DNA from: Corella eumyota | Lineage: Eukaryota; Chordata; Ascidiacea; Phlebobranchia; Corellidae | Direction: 5' to 3' | Assembly (NCBI GenBank): GCA_963082875.1 | Contig: OY720103.1 | Location: forward strand, 7,564,001-7,628,000 | DNA length: 64,000 nucleotides | Shown: positions 11,585 through 23,678 of the stretch, piece by piece | Layout of the letters: every line of letters begins with the position of its first letter | Numbering within the stretch: position 1 is the stretch's first letter | The notes under the pieces: model-generated | Seen by the model: only the letters and a program-made list of their open reading frames with translations | The model's database searches: none | What the model was told of the DNA's origin: nothing | Position numbers and translations under genes: made by a program

Positions 11585-13700
11585 TTGCGATACAGGGTTG
11601 TATGTTGTAGGTTTTTAAATGTCTGTAAGGAATTTTTCTGTAACTTGTTTTTTTGCGGCCAAAATTTCACCAATAATCCTGCTCTTCTCAAACATTTAAA
11701 ATGTCACATGCGTAATGGTGTTAAAGTAAGATGTCCTGTGGATGGATGTACAAAATATTATAAAATAGTATCTTCTTTTTCATCGCACATTGCCAGATGT
11801 CACTATTTTCTTGCCAAAGAAACTGTTGAATCAGAAGATTGGTGCCAAACTAATTCTAGTTACAATGCTATTATGCAATTCGAAGAAAAAACATTTTTTT
11901 TTAAAACTTCACCAGAAAAAAATATTGATTTACCTTCAGAAATTATCAAACAATAAGCCTTGTTTTATTTTGAACTTCAACAACTATTTTTATTACCTGC
12001 AAGTACCGTTCAGAAAATTATGGAAAAACTTAAAATATTAATGTCACAGAATTTGTCTTTCACTCAATCATCTATTGCAAAAGTTTTGTCCCAGTTTGGT
12101 GTAAGTCAAGAAATAATTAAAACTGTTAAAGAAAACATTATTCAAAATGATATGTTTTTGAATATCCACAGTTCTGGACCTCTTCGAACACCTTATTCTA
12201 GGAAACGTTATTTTAAAAGTAATTTTACTTACGTTAAAATCAACTAAATTTCCAACACAGTTTGTTACTTTTGAATATGTTTCAATTTAAAATCTTTCTG
12301 TCAAGATAAAACGATACTCCATCAAATAAAACAAAGTCGAACAATCACACTCACTCATTTGAATGATATCCAGGATGGATTAGCCTATAAAAGTAATCCC
12401 CTTTTAAATGGTGAAACCCGAAGACTTAAACTTATCTTGTATTAAGATAAATTTCAAGTAGTAAATCCTCTTGGGTCGGCCAAACGTAAACACAAAATAT
12501 TAGGTGAATACTTTACTCTTGCCAATTTATTTCCACGCAATTGTTCTAAAGTACTTCCACTGCTATTAATTATATTATATAAAGTACAATATGTAAAAAG
12601 TGAAACTTACACAGACGTTTTCAAACCATTAGTGAATAATTTAAAAAACTGTTGGAAACTAAGGGAATTGATGTGGGATTTTGTATCTATAACTGGAGCC
12701 AGCTTGGGAAGTCACTAGTTGGGTGGATTTTCTACAAACTTTAGTTCATCAAAATTTATGTGCAGATATTGCTTGTTGGAACGCTCAGACTATTTAAGTA
12801 ATTTTTTACACATTGGTACCATGCGAACTATATTATCTTACAATAATTCTGTGAACTTAATGGGTAAAGAACTCTCTACTCCTGGAGAAAACACTAACGG
12901 AATAAAATTTGATTGTATTTTTAATGAGTTACAATATTTCCATGTGTGTTCTCCTGGCTTGCCTCTATGTTTGGCTCACGACCTTTTAGAAGGTGTTATT
13001 GCATATGACACGATTCTTTATTTTTAAAGTACTTTGTTTGGTTTAAATGGTTTACTTTTGAATTTTTAAAGGAAAGTATTTTCAATTTTTGTTTTAAAGG
13101 AACTGATAGTTTGGCAAAACCACCCTTTCTTAACAAAAGTCAAACAAAATTGCCTGGTAATGCTTCGCAAATATGGTGTTCTTTGCGTGATGTGGATTGT
13201 GAAGTATGACAATTGGTGTTAAAGTTAAAATTACTTTTCAACTATACTTCAGCTCATTCTGAGACTATGTTAAATGTTTCCATAAGATTACTTGTATGAA
13301 AGATCAAAAGTTTTTTCCATAGTTTCACTGTGACCAAAACATCATTATTTTGCTCACTATCCATGGCTTTTGTTGCAATTTGGGCCTCTTGTTCGTAGTT
13401 CAACATTTCGATTTGAAAGCAAACACTCCTACTTTAAACGAGTTCTCCGCAACACTAAAAATTTTATTAACGTAACCCATACTTTAGCACATAATCATCA
13501 GCTTTTATAATCTTATTTATCTGAAAAAGGTCTGTTTGATGGTGATTTACAAATTTCCTCTTCTAAACAAGCAATTTTTTCTAATTGTGTTGTTGATGCT
13601 ATTGTTAATCATAATTTTGATTTTAACAAATGTGTTGCTGTTAACTTTGCTTGTTTTAAGAATACGAAGTACAAATTTAATCGGAAGAAATTATAACATC
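11585..13700 (+). pseudogene. gene 2 of the CACTA-like element: C2H2 zinc-finger transposase-like protein, decayed
   Basis: 11640-11955 encodes a C2H2-like region (CGQNFTNNPALLKHL, then CPVDGCTKYYKIVSS with SHIARCH). 11960-12246 continues the family (PLRTPYSRKRYFKSNF). 12719-13027 contains VGGFSTNFSSSKFMCRYC and FHVCSPGLPLCLAHDLLEG, and 13350-13500 contains LLQFGPLVRSSTFRFESKH. The last two blocks are hallmark stretches of a large transposase-like family, with HDLLEG in the position of the conserved acidic motif. Stops near 11954, 12440, 12716 and 13025 and several frame changes make it a pseudogene. Catalytic assignment is not possible by eye. Confidence 0.55.
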
Positions 13701-13745
13701 ATCCTGAAATGTCGAACAATAGTAACTGTTGCGTCACAATGGTAA

Positions 13746-14142
13746 CTGATTCGTGATAATGTCGATTATTTCGTTACAAAATTTTTTAAGCGCCAAACTG
13801 AGGTCGAACAATAGTTAGCTGTTGCGTAACACTTGTAACTGTTTTGTAAACAAGAAAATGTTACGTAACAATGAAAATCGATGAAATTTTACTACGGAAT
13901 TTGCGTAAAAAAAATAGCGTGTTTTGATAAAACTGAAAGCTTTTAGACCCTTTAATAGCTAGATTTAACTGTTGAACAAGTTAAAAATTCGTTTTTATTC
14001 CGAAGTAGCGGTATAACTTTAGTTTAATACTGAGCTCCATTAGTTGGTATTTTGTCATCAACCACAAAAAATGTTTTTGGTAGAATTTTTAACAACAACA
14101 AGAGTATAAGTCATGGGGTAAATTTAAGGGGGTGGAAGGGGG
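13746..14142. other. non-coding stretch
   Basis: Nothing gene-like. Two related stretches (near 13706 and 13803, both with TCGAACAATAGT and CTGTTGCGT) suggest a short internal duplication. Confidence 0.5.
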
Positions 14143-14373
14143 CGGCAGCTTGGTGTAGTGGTAAGAACACTTGCTACACCACACAAGAGGTCGTGGGTTC
14201 AATCCCCACTAAGCTCATGCTGTAGCGCCCTTGAGTAAGGCGCTATAAACGGTACGAACTCCTGCTGGGCCAGCACTAAATCAGCAGCGTAATTATCGGG
14301 CAATTATAATCTATAATATCCCAAACTGCCACAGGTAACTCGAGACTGGGTCGAAGTAACTGATGTTACTCTA
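14143..14373 (+). mobile_element. tRNA-derived SINE, copy 1
   Basis: The head is tRNA-like: GGCAGCTTGGTGTAGTGG contains an A box and GGGTTCAATCCC at ~14196-14207 is a B box. The body has GCGCCCTTGAGTAAGGCGC, resembling the CCTTGAGCAAGGC block found in many animal SINE bodies. The tail ends GTAACTGATGTTACT. A second copy lies at 63420-64000, which establishes it as a dispersed family. Pol III transcribed and mobilised by a LINE; whether the LINE at 23.7 kb is the partner cannot be told. Confidence 0.85.
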
Positions 14374-15040
14374 TGTTTAAGTCGCGCATTCGACTTTCCC
14401 ACATCGAGCATAAAGATATATACAAAAAAAAAAAAAATTTTTTTGAGTATTTTTTTTATCTAAAAACTGGTTTAAACCGGTTTGAAATCGCTATAGCGAA
14501 TCAAAACAGCGAACGACAATTTTTGTTGACTTTTGCTGTAACCAAGGACGCTTTGTTTACTTTTTTTGCGCGAGATTCAAGTAGTCCTTATTATTTGGGC
14601 TAAACTTAATTTTTTTAAATAAAAGCAATTTTTACAACTAAGCATATGTTTTTTAGCAAAACCTAGTCAAATTTGTTACAATAAAACCTAAATTTAAACG
14701 AATTTAATCGGCTTAAAACCGCATTATCTAATTAATTTTTCAAGTTCTAATTTAGTTCTGCGCTTCTGAAATGTTACTAATTTTTAACATTACCGAGCAC
14801 TAATTAAAATAAATTTAGGTACATTTATTAACAAAATTTATTTATAAATTCATATATGTTGTTTGCTTTCTATGTACCGGCTTTTTTGAATTTATACGTA
14901 ATTGATTAATGGCGAGTCGGTTTAATTTAGAATTAATATAAATATCTAGTTACCTAATAAAAAATAATTGGTTTAAAAATAACATAAAACTCCAATAAAT
15001 TAAAACCTTCCACAGTTTTTAGCACTTTAAATTTTACGAC
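14374..15040. other. non-coding AT-rich stretch
   Basis: No gene or clear terminal repeat seen. It may contain the left end of the Harbinger that follows. Confidence 0.4.
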
Positions 15041-15060
15041 AATAATTTCATTCTTTTAAA

Positions 15061-15930
15061 ATGGAAATTTTACAAACAGTTGAAACATTGACCGATGAAC
15101 TTTACATTCCCAAAAAACGCCTCAGAGATATGACAAATCATTTTGGCAAAATTGCTCTCATAAATTTATATCAAATTTTACAAAGTAACTGTCATTTTAA
15201 TAAAAGAAACCATGGTATTCCACCATTTTTACAACTTTTAATAACATTTACATTGCATCTCCAAACATATCGCTTCTTTAAAAAAAATCTTTGTTGACTT
15301 TCCCACCAATTTGTAACTTATGTCTTGCAAACGAGATTTTTTTTCAGATTGCAGGCTTTTTAAATGTTGTTGGAGCTATCGATGGCACTCATATCCCAAT
15401 TGTTTCTCCAGGTGGCATTTCATCAGAAATTTTTGAAACCGAAGAGGATTTTTTTTCCATAAATGTTCAGGCAATTTGCAATGCCAATAGAAGTATTACA
15501 AACATTGTAGTTCGTTGGCCGGGATCTACCCACGATACTCGTATCTTCGACAATTCCCTCATTTATGACAGGTTTGAGGATGGTCTTGTTTCTGGATTGT
15601 TGCTTGGAGATAATGGGTATGGCTGCAAAAGCTATCTTATGACACCACGTTTGAATCCAATAACACTATCACAAAAAAAAGTATAATAAGGCCCACATTA
15701 AAACCAGAAGTAGAATCGAGCAATTCTTTGGTATTTTAAAGCAGCGATTCCGGTGCCTTAAAATAGGGTTAAGAACAAGACGTGAGTAGTCACTGATTAT
15801 TATTGTTGCTGTAATTTGTCTTCACAATTATGCCATCAACACAGTCCAAGCTGAAGACATTGATAGTCAAGAGGAAATCTTAGGTTGCTGGTGCAGCTGC
15901 AAGACAACATCTTATTAATAATTATTTTAG
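15061..15930 (+). pseudogene. HARBI1-like transposase of Harbinger A
   Basis: DDE_Tnp_4-family nuclease. Visible blocks: VVGAIDGTHIPI (first catalytic Asp), WPGSTHDTRIFDNS (second Asp), LLGDNGYGCKSYLMTP, and RSRIEQFFGILKQRFRCLK (Glu region) in 15690-15770. The N-terminal helical part is 15061-15294. The C-terminal part continues in another frame past the stop at ~15684. At least two frame changes and several stops (for example near 15787) make it non-functional. Compared with the nested Harbinger at 55.2 kb it belongs to the same clade (shared IPIVSPGG and ITNIV.WPGSTHD). Confidence 0.85.
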
Positions 15931-16139
15931 TTAAATTTGGATATATTCTGTAATATTTTTTTACAATGTTTATTTTTTATGCTATTTTTTTGGTTTTATT
16001 GTTATTTGTAGCTTAAACACTGTCCTATATTTCAGTTTTTATCTTAAATATATTTTAGGTATATATATATAAAATAAAATTTTCACTAAAACAACAAAAT
16101 GTAAAAAAAAAATCGCTCACAAATTTATAATTCCTTTGA

Positions 16140-16984
16140 GATCTTCTCAAAGAATTGATCAAAAATTTTCCAATTATAACAGACAAATTCAGTTACCGGA
16201 AAAAAAAATGCATGGATTGAAATTGAAAAAAAGTTCAACAGTTCAAGCAATAAATGCATTAGAACAACAGAAAACTTGCAAAATTTATGGAAAAATATTT
16301 AAAAAAAAACAAAACTATGGACGCAAAATTTAAACAAGACTCCAGAAAAACAGGAGGTGGTCCACCACCAACTCCACTAAGTCCATTTACTGAAAAAGTA
16401 ATTGGTAAGTAATAACAATTAAACAACTTTTCAGTAGTTACTTAACAAAAATTATATATATTTTAATTTTAGAGTTAATTCCGAATGAAATTCGATGTCT
16501 TGAAAATGACTTCGACGACGATGCAATTTTGCCGGTTCTTGATCTTAACTACAGTACAAGTGATGATCAAATTGTTAGTCAAATCAATAAAAATGGTGAA
16601 ATTTCATTAATACTTGAAGCAGGTATATACCAGAGAAAAAAGATTTTGTTTAATAGAAAAAAGCCTAGTGCTGTAACTAAATAATGTCCAGTATCTGTAA
16701 CAGTATGAAAGAAAGTTAATGTAAATGTTAACAAGCTGGTAAACTTAATTTTGGACTGTAGTGATAAAAAAGAAAAATCAAAAAAAAAACAATATTTGGG
16801 AAGAGGATCGATTAAAATTATTAAAAATGGACTTGGAAAATAAAAAAGAAATTAATGAGTTAACAATTCAGCAGTTAAAAAAAGATGAGGAAAGAAAAAT
16901 AAAAGAGGCAAGAAAAGTAAAAGAACACAACATCATTACGAAATATTATACCTTGAAAATAGAAAAATTACAGGCTACTAAATA
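16140..16984 (+). pseudogene. Myb/SANT-like protein of Harbinger A
   Basis: The partner DNA-binding protein of PIF/Harbinger elements. IEIEKKFNSSSNKCIRTTEN and LQNLWKNIKKK (16216-16300) match the Myb/SANT-like fold, and RKTGGGPPPTPLSPFTEKV at 16345-16400 is the usual linker of this family. GTAAGT at 16405 and the acceptor ending at 16472 define a 68-nt intron. The second exon gives ELIPNEIRCLENDFDDDAI and, after stops, ends in a lysine-rich coiled coil (16761-16984, WEEDRLKLLKMDLENKKEI). Frame changes upstream of the intron and stops around 16681 show decay. Confidence 0.7.
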
Positions 16985-17000
16985 ATTTAAAATTCGTTAT

Positions 17001-17916
17001 CAAAGACAGTTAAAAGTTATTTTTATACCTCATATATATATTATTTTTTATTGAGTTTTTCTTTCTTTATAATACATTTATTTTAAATACAAAAGTTACT
17101 GTTTACAAATCCATATTTTATTAAGTTACTATTTGTATTTTTATGTTCATGGGTCTGTATTTATTTTTTTAACACAACCTAATCCATTAGCTAAAAGGTG
17201 TATTAGAACAGAGTTAAAAAAAATTGCTTTTTACCTAAGATAACAGTGCAGACTGTAATATCAACTAATTCCTATTACCTTTCCGCAATCGACACTAATA
17301 GAGATCCTAATATTTTTTAGTAAGTGTTGTTGCATCATCCAACTCTTTTTGCACTAAAAAACTAATTAGGTAAACAAGAAAAACATAAAAAACCTTTTAG
17401 GTAACATAATTGCATTAGTTGTACAGACAAATAAAAGTGATAAAATAGGCTTGCTTACCTACAGTTTTAGCTTCATCTGAGCCCTGACATTTAAAATATT
17501 GAATTTGTATTTTTCTGTGGAGAAAGTAAATTCTATTAACTGATGTACAAGCTATAAATTTTTTTTTATCATAGATCATGTTTTTGTTAAAGATTAGACC
17601 ACTTTCTACATTGCTTGGTGAACAATATCTGTACCTACTAAAACAGTCGATCAAAATAGCTTTATCTTAAGGCTATCTTAGTTTTCTTGTCAAAATTCAC
17701 TACTGTAACAACTTGGTTGACCGCCATAATATAATTCAATAAAACCCTTTTACAAACACATTAAATATATTTTTAAAGTAACGTTTTTTTTACACTTTAG
17801 CCTATAAACAACACGTTTTTATTTGGCAAAACAAAATACAACGTGCACAAATATAATGTGCGCACTACAGTGATCGCAAAAAATTAATAAACCGTATAAA
17901 ACTATAGAAAATACCC
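17001..17916. other. non-coding AT-rich stretch
   Basis: No coding pattern, tRNA or repeat recognised on either strand. It may include the right end of Harbinger A. Confidence 0.4.
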
Positions 17917-18150
17917 GACAACGCTTATTATTGTGATGTGCTCGAATTTTTAAATGTAGTTACTTTGGAAGTCTTTGGTACTAATAAAAAATAAATTTAC
18001 GTTATATTTTATTTGCATTTTAACCAATTAAAAAAATAAGCACAAAAGTTTGTTCAATTTTTTTAGAGATTTTTTAGTATTTTTCAATCTTGTTGACTAT
18101 ATGGGTAATTTTAATTTCCGTATATTTTCTTAAATAAAAATTGAAACAAC
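17917..18150. repeat. diverged fragment of the tRNA-array unit
   Basis: Matches unit 1 from ~1929 to ~2150 (shared blocks TTGTGATGTGCTC and AAATGTAGTTACTTT, then TTGTTGACTATATGGGT) with many substitutions. It shows that pieces of the array unit are scattered outside the array. Confidence 0.8.
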
Positions 18151-18569
18151 AATCGTTAACGTTTAGGTGGAAATATGCTAAAAGTTCTAATTGTATTTAA
18201 TCCTTAACTCTTTATTAGGACAAGACGATCTCCCTAATTTAGTAAAAACCTAGGTACTCCGATTTAACATCTCACTGCAAAACCAATTTAGCTAACCCTG
18301 TTATCTATATTAATACACAAAGTGGGTACGTTACTTTAATTAATTTCCGTATATTTTCTTACATAAAAATTGAAACAACAATCGTTAACGTTTAGGTGGA
18401 AATATGCTAAAAGTTCTAATTGTATTTAATCCTTAACTCTTTATTAGGACAAGACGATCTCCCTAATTTAGTAAAAACCTAGGTACTCCGATTTAACATC
18501 TCACTGTAAAACCAATTTAGCTAACCCTGTTATCTATATTAATACACAAAGTGGGTACGTTACTTTAAT
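18111..18569. repeat. 229-bp direct tandem duplication
   Basis: 18111-18339 and 18340-18568 differ at only a few positions, so the duplication is recent. Each copy starts TTAATTTCCGTATATTTTCT and ends GGGTACGTTACTTTAA. The first copy begins inside the array-derived fragment. No coding capacity. Confidence 0.92.
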
Positions 18570-19039
18570 CACTCAAGAACTGAAAACGCTAATTACAATA
18601 AAAACATAGGAACCATATAATAGTATGTATAAAAGCAATACAACTGCACCTTATCACACCTAAGTCAGAACTAACTTATTCAGCCAATTAGGTATACTTA
18701 GGGCACAAAACCAACTAAAAGGTGTTAAGAGTTACCGACGCATGACAAAACATTTATGTTACACAAAAGGGAAAAGGAACAATTAAATACTATTAAAGAC
18801 ACGACGACAACAAAATCAGAAATTTTGCGTTATAGAACAATTCCAATCCAAAAACAAACTATTCAAGTGTAAGTGTTTTATAATTAACTAATACAATTAA
18901 CTAAATTATTCTATTTGAATAAGGTCAATGAGAGCTGATTAGGAAATTTATTTAACCTAGTAGAAATATTATAACGGACTAATAAACACTCTTTAGCTAT
19001 AGACTTTCGTAATAAACGATTAACTCATACTCTTTAACT

Positions 19040-20520
19040 CTTCACTTTCCAACTCAGGGCGAAAAGCCCTTACTGGTCAGGAACGAGTTAAAGCTGTACC
19101 GAACCCAGACAAATAGAATGACTTTTGAGTATTTGGTGTTAACCTTTGGTTCATGTAACAGTGCTGCTTCTTTTGCAAAATTTATGTTTCATGTATTAAA
19201 AATGTGTTCGTGTGTGTGTATGGACGACATACTGATTATCCCAGTTCTAGGACCTAGTTTAACCGTGTATTCTACGAGGTACTACTTTATTACGTTTAGA
19301 ACCATATTACAGAGGCGAGAACCAACCACTAGATGACCCAGCTCAAAATGAGGAGACATCTCTTTAAGCAAAGGGAGGATTGATTATGATTTTATATTTT
19401 GTGTCGTAAAACGTCTACCAGATTTTCAATGCAGAAAATAATGTAATAATGTTGCCTTTGATATAATAATTGTAATGTATACTTACGTCCCTTTGCCATT
19501 GTTAATTTTATGTCAGTTTATGTTTAACTGTTTCAATATAATAACGACAAATTCATAATTTACTTTTTCTGATCCTTGAACTGTTTTGCAGTAACCTCAA
19601 TTCTCTTCTAGACTTGATGCTGCTTCACACCGAACGACGAGAAAACCGTATGACCTGTTGGCGGCCTTGGACAATAAAATATAGCGTTGGCCACTGGGGT
19701 ACCAAAAACAGAACAGTATTAACCAGAATCAACTGATATCGATTCAACAAACAAAAAAATACGTAAGAAACTCCCTTTCACAGGCGCAATAATAACTTTC
19801 GTTCAGCGAACCGAAATAGTGCAAACTCGCTACCATCCCGTGCGGTTTAAACGCCGTACAAAAGACTTATGAATATGAAAAAACTCATAGAGACTGTATT
19901 TATGTATATTTAAATATATACAGGTTATTAAGGGTACAAACAAATTAACCCCTTTATTCAAGGACAAGTCTAACGCCCATAAGGCAGTTGGACGCTCTAA
20001 ATTTAATCGTTATTATATTGAACATGGTCCAATTGTGTATTTTTCGCGTGTCCTTGTAAACATTGTCGCTATTTGTTATGTAGAGCCAGTGGAAGCTGTG
20101 CCTAATTTCCTGTTCAGTCGTACTGATTATTCAATAATTTCATAGAATAAGGGTTAATAGTGTAACCCTTTTGATGTAAAAATGTGGATTGACAGTTGTC
20201 CGTTTTTGTGTTTTTCCTGCGCGATTTTATTTTCTGACAGTTAGTATATAAAGGATGTAGTCGATATACGGAAGACGTTTTTTTTGTGTGTAATGTACTC
20301 GTAATTATGTTTATCGCTATGTATGTAAACTAGAAACCAGATATTGTAGTGTGTACGTGTAATACCGTTTTGGTATATGTGTAATGTAACTTTCGGAATA
20401 ATTATGTGATGAACGTGCTTGATTAATAAATAGATGTTGTTTGTAGATTCGGTTTGCTAATTTTGACCATTTCAAACGGGTCTTAAACCCTGTTTTAGAC
20501 ATTAGAGAATTATACTTTAT
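19040..20520 (+). mobile_element. Ty3/Gypsy-type LTR retroelement fossil, partial
   Basis: A short reverse transcriptase stretch (19118-19240) shows FEYLVLTFGSCNSAASF and VCMDDILI, matching the Gypsy RT motifs around the YLDD box. A polypurine-like AAAGGGAGG at ~19368 is followed by ~1.1 kb of LTR-like DNA with TATATAAAGG near 20246. Most of the internal region is absent. It is broken in many places and old. Family assignment rests on the RT motif only. Confidence 0.55.
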
Positions 20521-20762
20521 TGCATTTATATTTGAATAAGAGCACCCTTAGGAGTCGATACTTTTTATGATTAGATTTTTCTTGACCTTATTCCCTACAC
20601 CTGCATGTGTTGTAACGAACATTAGAGAAAGATTTCCTTCTGAAATTTATCGAGGATATCAAACTCAATAATACTTTTTGTTTTTATTTATTAATTTAGT
20701 AATAAACTTTTAAAAATCATCCAAAGTGTGTCATTACATATATTTATATTATTTAAATGCAA

Positions 20763-21475
20763 TTAGAATCTTGAGTAACAGGATTCTTGTAATTCTTCTT
20801 CACTTGGTCGATGAAATGAAGCTGATAAATATGGAGGTTGGGTAAATGATGTGGTCCAACGGTATCGTAATAGTTCAAGTTCTTGTCTTAATGTATCTGT
20901 CAGCAATTGCAAAAGAATGTTTAAGTAGCCATAAGTTGCAGAAACTTTAACATGTCTTAAAGTATACCCTCCAGTTTTATGTTTTATTTTAGGAAAATAT
21001 ATTTGTCTTGATTAATTTTCCATCTTTGTCTGTTTTTAAACCTCTTTCGCTATTTTCATTATAATGTATAGCCGCTAAAAAATATCTGCAGAGTAAACCT
21101 TTGTATAAAAAACTTTTTGATTTGGGCACAAATTAGAGAAGCAAACCGTGATAGACTTCCAAATTTGATGTTTGATGTAGAGTGCTAAGTTTACTAACAT
21201 CAATAATGTGTCGCTTTGAAAGAGCTATCCTCTCCAAATTTGTATAGGCAGCAGAGTCTGCTTTTAGCCATTTTTTTCGCTATGTTTCATCTGCAGAAAG
21301 AGGTTCATGCAAACACTTTGGAAATAAGGGGTGATGGCCATCATGGATGTTAACAATCAGACATTGCAGTAAATGCAAACATTAATAATCCAAATGGCAT
21401 ACTTCTGGTAACAAAAACGCACACCAGGCTTGTTTATATAAATCTATACTAATGTTAGCCGCGCTTTTTGTTTCT
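20763..21475 (-). pseudogene. relic of a repetitive LEVYH-motif protein
   Basis: On the minus strand 20763-20989 is an open ~75-codon C-terminal piece (KTGGYTLRHVKVSATYGYL ... FHRPSEEELQESC) ending at a stop. Further upstream ~21155-21260 reads SKLSTLHQTSNLEVYHGLL. This order matches a repetitive, mostly unnamed animal protein family that I recall with LEVYHS motifs, probably carried by DNA transposons. Stops and frame changes separate the pieces. Function unknown. Confidence 0.4.
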
Positions 21476-22225
21476 AAACATTTATAGCTTGTGCGCCAGT
21501 CTTACTGATTCGGCTTTTAAATTTTCCGCCGAGTTCGCTTGTTTACATTCGCGACGCAAATTTGTACTTTCTACGTCACAGGAAAAATATGGTAACCCGG
21601 TTTTTGATGTTTATTATTTTCAATATTTTTTGAAAATTTAATTGTAAGTACCACAGACATTTTTAAAGGTTCTAAAGGCATTTTGTGATTTAGTGTCACC
21701 CATATTACAGTGCTATATACAACACTTACAAAATTGCAAAACCCACTAACATAGCCGTTTAAAATGTATTTTATTCTTTTGTTTTCATTATTAATTTAAT
21801 TTATACTGACTGGGTTTGGTGACCATGCCATAACATAGTTATTATTAATATTTGTGGCATGTTTTAAATCATTAAATTGATTTTGTCATTTTTTCCCGTC
21901 GCATTATTGTAATATTTATTATATATCTTTTTATTCACTGTCATTAATGCGCGAAAAAAACAAAAAAAAACAATTAGGGGTAAAAAAAACTAGAAAATCA
22001 TTACAAGTTCCAAAAAATGTTTAATTAAAAAAACAATACTGTTGTTTATGAGTAAACACAATTTTTAAAGTTTAAACAATGTGAAAGAAACAATAACATA
22101 GAAAATTTAGTGAGATAATAAAAGAAGGGTAAAAAATTAGAAGTAAACTAAAGGTCGATAACTTTAACACCCGGATAAAAATGAGTCTGTTTTCTACTGC
22201 GTTAAATTATTCGGTTTTTGGGAAT
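21476..22225. other. non-coding AT-rich stretch
   Basis: Nothing recognisable. A slightly more GC-rich patch near 21450-21560 has no coding frame. Confidence 0.4.
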
Positions 22226-22490
22226 TATTCGGTTGTTATGTGTTTGTTTAGTGATTAACAAATATTATGAGTAACGAGTTTCAAAGGATTTTTTAAACAC
22301 CCATACTTAAAATTTTATTTAAACTTTAAATAAGTTAACATATTCGATACTTTTTAATTTAATTAATTTCTATAATTTGATTACCCATGTATCAGTTAGT
22401 TTGTATAATTATGTCTGTAGCGTGTACATTGGCAACTTTCACATGACAAACTAACTTGGATAAATTTTATGACAACATAGACATCCAGGC
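22226..22490. repeat. second diverged fragment of the tRNA-array unit
   Basis: Matches unit 1 from ~1535 to ~1790 (GGTTGTTATGTGTTTG, GAGTAACGAGTTT, TCTGTAGCGTG.ACATTGGC) with many substitutions. A different segment of the unit from the 17.9 kb fragment. Confidence 0.8.
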
Positions 22491-22689
22491 TTCACATCTG
22501 TTTGCCATGATGGGTGTTGGAAATGTCTTATTTTGGCTACAGTCAACATGGCATTTAAATATATGATGGCATTATCATTGTTCATGAGTAAGTTAACTAT
22601 AATAAAACTATGTAGTTTATAAATATCTAGACAATTTTTAGGATAAAATTGATTTTATTTTTATTAAAACTTTATAAAATGGGTATGGA

Positions 22690-23678
22690 ATAACTTAGTG
22701 GAAAACCACAGAAAAATCTTTCCTTCATGTGTTGTTACTGTAAAATTAATTGTAATAAACCTATTACAATCCTTTCTAAGTTCAAGACAGTTCAAAGTCA
22801 TTAACCGGACACGTACAACAATTATTCTTGTTATAACGGTCGTCAACTCCAAACAACGCACTTTAAAATCGCCCTTAACGAGAACTAGCCCACGTAACCT
22901 ATTGTAGTGTCAATGTAACGCCAATCTAGCTGATCTTGTAATTTAACATAAAATCACTGTTTATAGCGCTTTGCAAATTAACCCTTCTTCAAGTCTTACC
23001 GTATTACAATAAAAGTATTACTTGTTAACGTCTTGTCGTTTATAAATAAAACTTAAACAAAATACTAAACCTCATAATCATAACAAATGAAGTCGTTGAA
23101 CGGAGTCAAACAGAAAAACAACCAAAATAAATATAACAATTAAAGCTTGTAACTGTACAAATGGTGACCCCGACGTAATTAAGGGTTAATAATACAGTTG
23201 TAGAGCGCTATGATTAACCTTGAATACGCAAACCTTACGAAATTTCAAACCTTCCGAATTTTGATATAAAATGCAAACCTTTTCAGTGTTATATAATTGG
23301 TTTGCCATGCGCGCACGAATAAAATATAACTAGCAACAAACAGCCTTAATCTATAACTCTTTTTTTAATAAAGCACAGCAAATAAATATTCTAACGATTG
23401 CTTAAACTATAGCGCAATAATAAAACAAACGTAAAAACCTACATTTTGTAGGAAGCGTAACAAAACAACTTTGTTTTTAGAAAAATTCGAGACAACATAA
23501 ACCCACATTGCAGGCAACACAAATCTCAACAGATACTCGTATCTTTCCCAACATTGATGATGGAAACAGAAGTGGTGAACAAGGGGCAAACGCACTCCTT
23601 TAGACTTCCAAAGAGGCTACGATTTTCTGACTGCAACTATTTGTCAACTCCAAACAACGCACTCTAAAATTGCCCTTA
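22690..23678 (+). mobile_element. LTR-retroelement fossil (LTR plus leader)
   Basis: An LTR-like segment (~22690-23155) is followed by TGGTGACCCCGAC at ~23162, a form common at retroelement primer-binding sites just after the 5' LTR. The stretch with CAACTCCAAACAACGCACT at ~22847 recurs at ~23645, consistent with a second LTR piece, and occurs inverted at 53127. There is very little internal sequence. Old, strongly reduced copy. Confidence 0.5.

Larger units (their letters stand above)
8812..13745 (+). mobile_element. decayed two-gene DNA transposon, probably EnSpm/CACTA-like
   Basis: The end of the tRNA array is cut at 8812 by DNA starting CACTGTTAGAAAAATCTG, and CACTG/CACTA starts are typical of EnSpm/CACTA termini. 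Two decayed genes follow on the plus strand: an exon-rich gene at 9279-11178 and a C2H2-bearing transposase-like gene at 11585-13700. Both belong to protein families I recall as highly repetitive, mostly unnamed proteins in fish, cnidarian and arthropod genomes. I could not find the matching right terminus, so the 3' end is probably lost. 8822-9270 is non-coding leader with CpG-containing sequence near 9090. The superfamily assignment is inference. Confidence 0.5.
15041..17000 (+). mobile_element. PIF/Harbinger transposon A, decayed
   Basis: A HARBI1-type transposase (15061-15930) is followed on the same strand by a Myb/SANT-like DNA-binding protein gene (16140-16984), the two-gene set of PIF/Harbinger elements. 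I could not identify paired terminal inverted repeats, so the limits given are those of the coding parts. Confidence 0.8.
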
